Shown: piece by piece, positions 1 to 10,900 of the stretch | Layout: each line of letters opens with the position of its first letter | Numbering within the stretch: position 1 is the first letter of the stretch | NCBI GenBank assembly: GCA_023333565.1 | Contig: JAJKFH010000714.1 | Coordinates: 93,483-157,482, forward strand | Origin: Puffinus mauretanicus | Taxonomy: Eukaryota > Chordata > Aves > Procellariiformes > Procellariidae | Direction: 5' to 3' | Length of the DNA: 64,000 bases | Made by a program: the position numbers and the translations under genes | The notes under the pieces: model-generated | The model's input: the letters and a program-made list of their open reading frames with translations, nothing else | Database searches by the model: none | What the model was told of the DNA's origin: nothing

Positions 1-3000
1 GCAGTGCTGCATTTCATTTTATGTGGAACCCTCTTACAAACTATCGACCAGCTCCCCACAACCATTTCCCTCCAACTGTCTATAGATGGGATCTACAAAT
101 TGCAATTCTTCAACAGCACTCCAATGCTGCCCTAACATATAATGGGGTAGATCTGGAGGGACCCTTCTGTTTTCAGTAAAATTACTCATAATTTACACAT
201 GTTAAAAGCAGAATTTGTCAAGGTGATGTAGTAATCGCAATTCAAGATAAACTGCTGGCCATGTTTTTGGGTGTTGTTTGGGTTGGTTTTTTTTAATAAG
301 TGGTAATAGACAGCTGCTCCCAGCAAGCGTCCAGAGCCCTGTTACTTTGCCCACAATTAAATCAACTGAAAAGTATTTGAACGTCCATTTACCAGTATTT
401 GCATATGTCAAAAAGTTTTGCCCATGCAGACCTATGCAGGTGTTCAGTTTCATAAAATGGTCCTCACGTGTTTTTTTTTTAATACAAATCAGAAATCTGA
501 AGGAGTTACACAAATTGGCAAATGGCTAATCTCAGCTTCTCATCTTTAGTGTTATTTTCAAATCAAGTTGAGTGATCCCTGTAGTGATTACCTTCTAATA
601 TCTGGCTGGTAGCTTATTTGAAGAGTTGGTGGCCTCATTTTGAATTCTAATGAAGACCACGTGGCATAAATCACTGACATTAGATTTCCTACCGGCACAC
701 TTGGCAGAGCAGTCCTTGATGGGAAGCTGAAGCAAGACAAAAAGAATTAAATGTCATTACGTCCCTGCAACTGAATAGTCCAGATCAAGGATTGTCTACA
801 GCATCTGAGTGTGACAGCCATAGTCAGTCTTTATGTAGTTGAGGGGCAAAGTTAAGGACTAAACTTCAGGTTTCTCAGTTTAGGATATATCATGTGTTCT
901 ACAGTCACTTAGAAAGCCATGATTTTTTTTTTCCCCATCCCTAAGAAAGGCAAAAGGCCATACTGGGATTTGACTGGTATGAAAAAGTATTTTTAGACAG
1001 ACAATACTGAAATGCTTTGTCAAACTACATGCTACCGTATTCCTATATTCCTGACAGACAGTCATAGCAGAGACTGAGACAGGGGAAAAAAAACTGAGAT
1101 ATACTAAACTTGGCAAGTGACTTGGAGTCTCCTTGCTTAGGTCTCAGGTCTTTTATTCCATGCTGTGCTCTAAATTCAGCATGGGAGAGGAGGCACTACT
1201 ATACACCATACTTGGTGTGGTTGTATTACAGCTTCAAAACAGGGGAAGCTCAGGTCTGTTAGAGACATCCTGAAAATACAGAGAATACATGATCTGTAAG
1301 GCTGATTTCCTCAGCTAGATCTACAGCATGTGTTAATTTATGCAAATATATAGCTGTATGTATAATGGTCTTGCTTTTCTCCCTACTACCTCTGTGGAGT
1401 TGATGTAATGTTAAGCATTTTCATAAAAGATCACTATCTATGGTCTTCAAACTCAGAGAACTCTTGCCCTGCATGAGCTGTACTCTGCTTTTCCTCCATT
1501 GACTATGAGAGATCTGAAGTTTGCTGAGCTCATTTCACATTGAGGGATTCGTCCTTCACAGTCAACAGAGCTGAATTGTCTGAAATTTAAACTCCAAGCA
1601 AGATCTCAGAGCAAAATAGAAACATATGTCTCACATTAAGTACAATGACCTAAAAACAGCACAGAAGTATTCATACTGACTTTAGTATGTGCTCATTTAC
1701 TGCACGGCAGTGAGTACGGGCATTGAGAATGCCATCTACTGGCAAAAAAGCACAAGGGAGCGTAATTCCATGGCAGGCGATTTCCAAAAAAGGGAAAGGG
1801 TAAGAAAACATGATGAGGGTCATTAGTTTGTTTTGGTTTTGGAGGTTTTTTTAATTGTTCATTTCAAGATTTTAAAATCAAGTAGTTGTAACTGCATGAT
1901 ATGATGCTGAATTTTATGTAGAAACTTTGGTGGAAATGAGTTTTGAACCTGAAGTATGTTATTACAACTTAACTTTGTACCGGAAAAGGATAATATTTGA
2001 AAATACTAACAATTTAAAAGACATCAGAGATAATGAGAAAATATGAATAGAACTGCAAGACTGAGATTGCTCGTACTTTCCTATGCTTCTTCTTATTTCA
2101 CAGGATCTCAAAAATTACTCTCAAGTGTTCTTTAAATACTTGGTGAGAATATTCGAGTCTAAACCTTTGACACTAAAATCTGAAAAAGCATCAAACTCAG
2201 CAGTGAATCTGTTTGTTATTGTGCCGTGCTACAGTAACCGTGATTCCAAGCTTCACGTGGCCAATTTGTGATTTGATTGCAAACAGTCATCTCGGTGGAG
2301 AATATCTGTCCTGTTAACTCCACTTCCAAAGCAGTAACTGTTGTCATAGTACTGTGGCAAGGCAGATCCATGTAAGTTACATCTCTGCTGGTTTGAAAAC
2401 ATCTCCTCTTTTTTTTTTTCCCCAATGCTTATTGATGAGATTTTTTATTGTGTCCAGTCCACACCTAGCCAACAACCAGGTTACCTAGACTAACTAATGA
2501 AAACCGGTTGGTCTAATATTGTCCCCTCTTCGCAAGTAAGAAAATGGAATAGTACAGGGAGTAATATTTGGTGGGGTTCAGCAAGGACTTTGGTCTAAAT
2601 CTAATTTGATCATTGCCCAGATTAAGGTAACAATCACTGACAAAGAGACAGCAATCTCCTCAAAAGCAAGACCAACAAAAAAAGTTGGAAGTGCCAGAAG
2701 TAGCCTTCAACATATTTAATAGCAGAGGGAAGCTAGAAGTAGAAGGAAAAACTACAAAACATCATTTGTCAGCAGAGACATCCCTGACCACAGCTTTTTC
2801 TAAATTCATCTCTTAAAAAAGTAAACATTCCTTTGTTGTTAGCTGTGGTGTGGCTCCAAGAAAGGCAGCAAGCTTGGAAGTGCCAGTACTGACAAGATGC
2901 CATTCACATTTTACCACTAACTTACCATGACTTACTGTGACATGTAGGAAGACTGCAGGAAGAGCAGCATGGGGAAAGGGAGGAAAGTAAGTGTCATCTA

Positions 3001-5491
3001 GGATGAACACAAGCTTCTCTGTAGTCTTGGAAACATCTGTTAATATCAAAACTCAGCTTTCACTCATTTTAGGAAAGCAGAAGGGAATAGGATACGATGT
3101 TTAAAATAAGCTGAAGAAATAAAAAAATAAATCAGGAAAATGGGAAAAATAGTTTCAGAAGTTAGTGTCACCGAATAAAGCCTTTGGTCTATGCTCTGTC
3201 CATGCAAAAAGTGCCCTTGCAGAGACACCAAAGCTGTCTCTGAAACATAATAGTAGAGCCCTGCCAACTCAGAACTGTGGCGAAGTTAAATACTGATGTG
3301 ATGAGACCCTCCCGACGGTTTTCTGAGAGGCGCACCACTGATGAGATCATTCTGCTCCCAGGGACCAAAGTCTGGGGCTGCACCTGCATGGGGCTGCACA
3401 GTCCTGGGTAGAGGTACCAGCTCATCTGGAGCTGGTAGGGTAGCTCTGCATCAGGCTGTCTTGCACCACCACTCTTTCACTTCCAATAGCGAAAGCAAGC
3501 TTTTGGAGCAGTCCCTTTTTTTAAAGTCATCCCCTTTTTGTGACTACAGGTCAAGACAAGAAGGGAGGAAGTGTTACCATGCCAGGACCAGAACATTGCC
3601 CTGGGCTGAACATACCACACTAACTACTACCCCCCTGGAAAGCAGCAAGCGCTGTGTTAAAAACTAATTTGATTCTTAGAGCTCTCTAGGATGGTCCGAA
3701 AAGCACGGGAGGACACAGGTAATGTCATAGATATCCAGCTGTCTCCAGCATCAGCAGGGAAAAAGACTCAAGTTAGGAATGGACTTGAAGTTAGAGGAGC
3801 ATCAAATCTGCAAATATATAACATAATGTGTGAAACTGAAAAAAAAGAAGAGACCTGTAAAATACAGTAAATCTCTAAGATTCTTCCAGATTCTCTGCAA
3901 GAAACTGATTCCTTGGCCTGGAATTTGCTTTCAGTTTAAACCAATTTAATTACAAAGGGAGCACACAGGCCATGAAACAATCCAGAAGTCAAAACTACTC
4001 CTTTTTAGGTAAGTACGGCTCTAACGCACGATTGTATTATACTGTTCAGTGAACTGAATAGTAAGTCTATATTCTTTAAGAAAATTTGAATGCTTCGCAT
4101 CTCATTTTTCCTGTGATTACCGTGTGTAAATGATTGTGGAGGACCCACACCCATTAGCATGGCCTAGGAAATAGGTTTCCCCCACTCAACAGCTCTTCCT
4201 AACAGATTAATACTATCAGATCTTCCTGTTCAACACAAAATGAGAATGTTGCCAAGGTCTCCTTCCACATCATAATCCCCTACTTGATATACAATGGCAT
4301 TATCCCACCAAAGCTGGAGACAAATTGTAATTCTTGTTGTAATTACAGGCTTTAATAGGTATAGAGGGTTGTTAGGGAGCAGAGCAACTATTCCCACTTG
4401 GAACACCAGGAATACAATTGGTGCAGCCAAATTATTTATGCCGTTGAGACAGTGCTATGATCAAAGGAGCCCATCCTTACTTTTAAAGAGTCACTTAAAT
4501 AATACACCATCTCGATTTGGATTTCTTTTTGGCGACTTCCATGTCTTCCATGTGTTATGTTGAAAGGTGGCATGTTTTTCATTTGATCCAGCAATTCACA
4601 TTGTAGGATACAATAAAAAACAAACAAAAAACCATTTCAAGCTTTTTTATAGATAGTGGATTGAAATGTAAAAAGAATGGTATTCTGTAACACAATTATT
4701 GAAAAAGTGGACAGAAAGATTAAAATTTATGAAGTTGCTGGGAAATGTTAAATGTACAAAAACCTAATTAGTATTGAAAAATATTTAAATCTTCCAAGTC
4801 TAATGAACTTTTAGAATCTGAGCTTTGCAGCTAGTAATAATAAGTTTGAAAAATTCAATAGTGCTAGACAAATGATTATGAGTAATGCCATTAAATTATC
4901 AGCTTGTGACAAGCGTTAAATCCTATCCAGAGATACTCTTAAAGGCATTGCCTGCTATATCTATTTAAAGTACTGGTCACATAGAAAATAATTTTTTATT
5001 AATTTTTTTCAGCTTGTCTAAACTCCGTGCAGGTTCTGGACGACCAAGAAAACTTCAGGAGAGAGCCTGAGTTTAAGAAAGCATGCTGGATGGCCATAAT
5101 AGCCATGCCAGGATGTGCGCTGGATGTTTCAAAGCCCCAAGATCAGAAGCAAGACCCCCTCTAGTTGGGCTCTCTTCTTAGGGATTTGTCAGACTTCATA
5201 CCATATTTATTTCCCAGAAGTTCAACAATGGTGCCAGCAAAAAAACATGATTTGAACACGAAAACATGAAAGCAAGGCTTCCCTCTTCCCTGTTTTAATA
5301 TTTTTCTAGTCTGTCTTGTCTGTCCCATGTGTCCGGGACAGTTTTCATTATGCCAATTTCATCACACTTACAGTGATCCAAGAAACTTCAGTCCTTTCCT
5401 GGACTTTTGAAAGGACTCATCAAAGACTGGAGTCCTGCTCTTGTTCATGGATACACATATGAATATTGAGAAACCATCATTCCTAGAAGAG
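1..5491. other. MAP1B intron 2, left part; no gene seen
   Basis: AT-rich sequence without a recognisable exon or transposon. I looked specifically for the next MAP1B exon on the minus strand and did not find it. The short open frames here (longest 108 codons, at 3341-3667 +) show no recognisable motif. Confidence 0.75.
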
Positions 5492-5755
5492 TTTACTGGC
5501 TCTGACTGGGATGGACTTAACGTTCTTCACAGCAGCCAGTAAGGTGCTGTGTTTTGGATTTGTGCCTAGAACAGTGTTGATAACACACCAATATTTTGGC
5601 TACTGCTGAGCAGTGTTTGCAAGCATCAAGGCTTTCTTTTGCCCCACTCTGCACACCAGTGAGGAGGCTGGGGATGGACAAGAATCTGGGAGGAGACAAA
5701 GCTGGGACAGCTAATACAAGTTAGCCAAAGGGATGTTCCGTACCATATAATATCA
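5492..5755 (+). mobile_element. Old ERVL-like LTR, 5' part (outermost level of nest)
   Basis: A long-terminal-repeat fragment of an avian endogenous retrovirus in + orientation. It matches the other LTR in this window (7250-7761, read on minus) across GTGCTGTGTTTTGGATTT, GTTGATAACACA and GGGATGTTCCRTACCAT. The LTR-initial TG has decayed to TT at 5492. The fragment stops at 5755 exactly where the family's promoter CRE lies; here that site has decayed to TAATATCA. The remainder resumes at 7783, after the inserted CR1. It is non-coding, and there is no internal viral region beside it. Confidence 0.8.
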
Positions 5756-5758
5756 GTA

Positions 5759-7249
5759 CCCGAGGGTACTGAGGGAGCTGGCAGAGGAGCTTGCCGAGCC
5801 GCTCTCCATCATTTACCAGCAATCCTGGTTAACTGGGGAGGTCCCGGATGACTGGAGGCTTGCTAATGTGATGCCCATCTATAAGAAGGGCCGGAAGGAG
5901 GATCTGGGGAACTACAGGCCGGTCAGCCTGACCTCGGTGCCAGGGAAGATCATGGAGCGGTTCGTTTTGAGGGTGCTCACGAGCCATGTGCGGGACAACC
6001 AGGGGATCAGGCCCAGCCAACACGGGTTCATGGAAGGCAGGTCCTGCTTGACCAACCTGATCTCCTTCGATGGCCAGGTGACCTGCCTAGTGGATGAGGG
6101 AAAGGCTGTGGATGTGGTCTACCTGGACTTCAGTAAGGCCTTTGACACTGTCTCCCACAGCATTCTCCTAGAGAAGCTGGCGGCTCACAGCCAAGACAGG
6201 TGCACTCTTCACTGGGTAAAAAACTGGCTGGACGGCCAGGCCCCAAGTGTTGTGAATGAAGTTAAATCCAGTTGGCGGCCGGTCACGAGCGGTGTTCCCC
6301 AGGGCTCAGTACTGGGCTGGTCCTGTTCAATATCTTTATCAACGATCTGGACGAGGGGATCGAGTGCTCCCTCAGTAAGTTTGCAGATGACACCAAGTTG
6401 GGCGGGAGTGTTGATCTGCCTGGAGGCAGGAGAGCTCTACCAAGAGGGACCTGGACAGGCTGGATGTCGATGGGCCGAGGCCAACTGTATGAGGTTCAAC
6501 AAGGCCAAGTGTCGGGTCCTGCACTTCGGCCACAACAACCCCAGGCAACGCTACAGGCTTGGGGGAGAGTGGCTGGAAAGCTGCCCAGAGGAAAAGGACG
6601 TGGGGGTGTTGGTTGATAACTAGCTGAACATGGGCCAGCAGTGTGCCCAGGTGGCCAAGAAGGCCAATCCTGGCCTGTATCAGAAATAGTGTGGCCAGCA
6701 GGAGGAGGGAGGTGATCGTGCCCCTGTGCTCGGCACTGGTGAGGCCGCACCTCGACTACTGTGTTCAGTTTTGGGCCCCTCACTACAAGAAGGACATGGA
6801 GGTGCTGGAGCGTGTCCAGAGAAGGGCAACGAAGCTGGTGAAGGGCCTGGAGCACAAGTCTTATGAGGAGCGGCTGAGGGAACTGGGGTTATTTAGTCTG
6901 GAGAAGAGGAGGCTGAGGGGAGACCTCATCGTGCTCTACAACTACCTGAAAGGAGGTTGTAGCGAGGTGGGTGTTGGTCTCTTCTGCCAAGTAACTAGCG
7001 ATAGGACGAGAAGAAATGGCCTAAGTTGTGCCAAGGGAGGTTTAGATTTGACATTAGGAGAAATTTCTTTACTGAAAGAGTGGTCAGGCCTTGGAACAGG
7101 CTGCCCAGGGAAGTGGTTGAGTCACCATCCCTGGAAGTATTTGAAAGACGTGTAGATGAGGTGCTTAGGCACATGGTGTAGTGGGTATGGTGGTGTTGGG
7201 TTGATGGTTGGACTCGATGATCTTAGAGGTCTTTTCCAACCTTAATAAT
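5759..7249 (+). mobile_element. CR1 LINE, 5'-truncated, body (middle level of nest)
   Basis: A chicken-repeat-1-type non-LTR retrotransposon carrying the reverse-transcriptase part of ORF2. The frame from 5868 encodes NYRPVSLTSVPGKIMER, YLDFSKAFDTVSH and [10 protein letters not shown]. One missing G near 6315 then shifts the frame, and FADDTKLGG (the catalytic FADD box) continues in another frame from 6272. Further damage includes a TAG at 6621-6623 and a 5-nt deletion near 6668. The C-terminal part runs from about 6670 to 7155. The copy is inactive. Its 3' tail is cut by a solo LTR and resumes at 7762. It was inserted into the older LTR and lies antisense to MAP1B within intron 2. Confidence 0.95.
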
Positions 7250-7761
7250 TGTTGTAGTTTAACCTGGCAGGCAGCCAAATACCACGCAGCCGCTCACTCA
7301 CTCCTCCCACTCCCCCAGCGGCACGGGGATAGAATCGGAAGGGTAAGAGTGAGAAAAACTCGTGGGTTGAGATAAAGACAGTTTAATAGAACAGAAAAAG
7401 GGAAAATGATAATGATAAAATATACAAAATGAGTGATGCACAATGCAATTGCTCACCACCCGCGCTGACCGATAACCAAGTAGCGATCAATACTTCCTGG
7501 ATCACACCTACCATTCATATACTGAGCATGACGTCACATGGTATGGAATACCCCATTAGCCAGCTGGGCTGGCTGTCCTGATTATGTTCCCTCCCATCTC
7601 GTGTACCTAGCTCAGTCAGTAGGCATGGGAGCTGTCCTTGGACTAGGAGGGCAGTTAGCAACAACTGAAAACATCAGTGTGTTATCAACATTCTCCTCAT
7701 ACTAAATCCAAAACACAGCACTAGGAAGAAATTTAACCCTATCCCAGCCGAAATCAGGACA
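7250..7761 (-). mobile_element. Solo ERVL-like LTR with 5-bp target duplication (innermost level of nest)
   Basis: A complete 512-bp LTR. On minus it begins TGTCCTGATTTCGGC and ends GGTTAAACTACAACA. The direct repeat ATAAT flanks it at 7245-7249 and 7762-7766; a 5-bp duplication is typical of ERVL-class integration. It keeps a perfect TGACGTCA at 7529-7536, a TATA-like TATATGAA (minus, 7521-7514) and the poly(A) signal ATTAAA (minus, 7387-7382). No internal viral sequence remains, so it formed by recombination between the two LTRs of a provirus. It is oriented in the same sense as MAP1B. Confidence 0.92.
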
Positions 7762-7782
7762 ATAATTCTATGATTCTATGAG
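7762..7782 (+). mobile_element. CR1 LINE 3' tail (resumed after solo LTR)
   Basis: The end of the CR1 body at 7249, comprising the ATAAT target duplicate followed by TCTATGATTCTATGAG, the octamer-type tail that ends avian CR1 elements. Deleting the solo LTR and one copy of the duplication rejoins a normal CR1 3' end. Confidence 0.85.
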
Positions 7783-7986
7783 TCTATGCTCAGCAACAAA
7801 AGCTGGAGTAGAGGAAGAAGGTGAGGTTTTCAGTTTCCAAGGTGGCTGTTGTTCGGGGACTGGCTAGGCATTAGTCTGCCTGTGTGAGGTGGTGAGCAAT
7901 GTCCTTCACTTTGCTTCTTGTTTTTTTCCTCTTTCCTTCACCTATTAAATCAGCTTTTTCTTGCTTTTGCTCTTTCTAGTCTCTCA
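7783..7986 (+). mobile_element. Old ERVL-like LTR, 3' part
   Basis: Continuation of the LTR broken at 5755. TATGCTCAGC here corresponds to the bases just after the CRE in the intact LTR. GGTGGTGAGCAATG and the poly(A) signal ATTAAA (7944-7949) follow in the same order as in the solo LTR. The TATA region has decayed to CAACAAAAG. The match fades after about 7986, and the expected 3' end (TTTAACTACAACA-like) is absent, so the right end is truncated or too diverged to place. Confidence 0.7.
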
Positions 7987-10900
7987 GGGGTGGGGAACTC
8001 ATTCCACCATGAGAGCTTACAAGACCTGGAAAAGCTTATTTGTGACTCAGGACATGGGAGCCAAAGCTGGGATCAGTCTTTTCTCCAGAAGAGCTACAGA
8101 ACTGCCATAAAACTGGGACAGCTTCCAAAGGCTGCCTTTGGCGGGGGGGGGGAGTTGACTTCCAGGTGAAAGTCTCCATAGCTATCAGAATCACTTAGAT
8201 TACACAGCCTAAGAACATGGCTTATCTCATTGAAAGAGTTTTTGTTTGTTTTTTTTTTTGGTGGTTTTTTTTTTTTGTTTTAAATAAAACCCTAAGCTTC
8301 CCAGAGCTCTGATGAGCAGAATCTCCAACATACAGCTATGTAGGAGATGAGGACATAGGGACACAGGACAGTGACTCATCTCACCACTAAAAACAAGTTC
8401 TCAAGTACCAAAATACATAAAGTTGCAACGTAAAAAAATACTGACATTCACACAAATTTGTTTCTGAATTAGTTATTATTTTAATACAATTTTTTTAAAC
8501 TTTGTTTTGTCTTGTATCAGCAACTAGTTTTGAAACATAAACAGACTAATTCCAACCAGTAGAAAAGTCAGGAACCAGAAGAGTCATGTCCTTAAATTCA
8601 TAAGTCTATGCTGCACACACAGACAGCATGCAAACCCAGGTCATCAGAAGCACTGGCTTTTCTTCTCAACTCTAGGAACAAATTGCCACCAGTGACTACA
8701 AGCCAAAAGTAACCATCCTGTCTTTTTGGTGGGATGATCTGCGGGTTTGATGCAAAAGCATGGGCTTCTGTTACAGAACTATCCAGCTTTCTATTTGTGA
8801 CTATTACAGACTAAAATGCATATCTTCCCTACCTACTCATAGGGACTGTGAGGTACTATGGGATACTCCCAGCAGTCTACAGACAATCTGCGGCCAGCAC
8901 TAATGCATCTCTTGCATTTGTCTCTACAAGGTAGATGACAGCTGGAGCTCCTCATGCTGTTGCAAGGCTGACAGCAGTAGCCACGTGGCAGCTCTCATTC
9001 TACAGTTGGCAACAGGGATGAACATGTGCTCCCCATTCCACTCAGTCTAGAGCCAAGCAGTGTCTCAACTCTTCTTCCCTGGTCTGGTCCTATTACTGAA
9101 TTGAATACAGTGGTAGGCAACTCACTGCAAATAAAGCACCATTTTTATATGGCAAGAAAGAAGTTAAAATGTTCACTTTCTCCCTCATTATGTGAAAATT
9201 TGGTCCTTGTTCTGCCTTAAAAATATTAGATAATATTTCCTCTAATCCAAAATCCAATCCAATTACTTCCATGGCCTTTGGATCAAGTCTTTTCTCATTA
9301 TAAAGTCCAATAACAAACATTTAATATTTCTCTCAAGTGATTGATAAACTGTACCAGAAATTAATAGAAAATCCAGGCAATTAAAAAAGATAAGAAAAAC
9401 AGACATCTGACAAAAATGTTGCCCATGACAACCAGAAACTAGATGAAAAAAGTGGCAGTGATGTTCTGGTTACACATTTATTATAAATCTGTGATGGAAG
9501 AGATGAGAGGTAGGTCATCTCTAAGTGATACTGGGCAAGGGTCAAAAATTAAAACATTGTTTAAGTCTTCAGTTTCAGATGTCCCACATAGACAAAATGT
9601 TAGGAACGAAAGATTGAGGGGTCCCATAGGGGACAAATTAAGAATTATAATTCTGTACATTTTTGTTAAATAACGCTTAACAACATAACCCTTGTGAATA
9701 TACCATTAGGTATGCTGAATTATCATTCTAATAAAGAGGAACAGAGATTCAAATTTCATAATGGAGTTAAAATTCTACCATTATTCAAAACTAACTTAAT
9801 CCTATGCCGCTGGTAGATGCCTCACACAGCTCAAAAACCTGTTCTCTAAAATATGGGCTATTCTAAGACCACTGAACTCATTGTATGTTCTTGTGATACA
9901 AGGCATTTAAAAATAACCTCTGTCATTCTGCTGATTCATGCTAACAGCTTAGCATCAGCAGGTACTGGTGTTTTCACAGCAATGTAAATTCATGCTAATT
10001 TTCTTTGAGATCATTCCTAAAAAAGCAGAAATGGAAGTCAGTGCCAGAATGATTGTCACATAAGTGCAACAATTTATTCACTGAAAAAAAGATAAAGTCA
10101 CTCATTAGCCCATCTCTGGAATTTTGATTAGTACCAAGAAAGGAAGGCTTTGACAATTCATGTATCCGAACATACGGGCTGTTACACTGTAATCCTCCCT
10201 GAGCCACCAAAATCCTAGCACCCCACACAAAAGTAGCTCGCGAGCGGATGACAGCGCTGTGTGTGTCCCCCAGCCGATTGCCCCTGAGAGGACACCGGGG
10301 GTCCCCGGCCTCGCACGGCCGGGCAGCCCGACCGCTGCAGCCCTGGACCGCTGGCAGCAACGCCCTGCGGGGACACCATTCACAGCCGCAGCAGCGTGAG
10401 TCAGCTCAATTCCCTATTCAAGTCCTATTCTGCCTCCATTTTCTTTCTTCCAAGGCACAAATACTTCGAGACACAAAACAAGTCTGGTAGCCAACTAAAA
10501 TTAACCTCTCCAAACATATAATGAGCTAAAATGACTCCACTGAAAAGCTATTCCAGCTATCACAGTCTCTAATAGCTGAAGAATCATATTTATAGGATGT
10601 CCCTAAATGTGTGTACCAGACTACTTGAGATTTTAAGTAAAATTAATTTCTAGGCACTTAGTGATGGTGCTCTGATACCAGCTGAGAAATCTGGTCTTGA
10701 CTTCTTGGCTTTTTTCTCCTTCTTTCATTTTAAGTGATAGGTTTTGCTCAAGTACCTGTGTCCTCTTACTTCACAAGTTTTGATGAACTGCAGTTTTCAG
10801 TAAGACAGCACTAAACCCATGCCCTTTAGGATTTTATTACCAACTCCACAAGCTCACATTGCAAGCTACTAGGTGTGATATTAACCGGGTTTGTATCTGC

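Noticed and set aside
6496..6855. Minus-strand frames opposite CR1 coding sequence (also 35449-35769, 43512-43772 and 63453-63929)
   Set aside because: They are antisense shadows of the CR1 ORF2, recurring because the copies are homologous.
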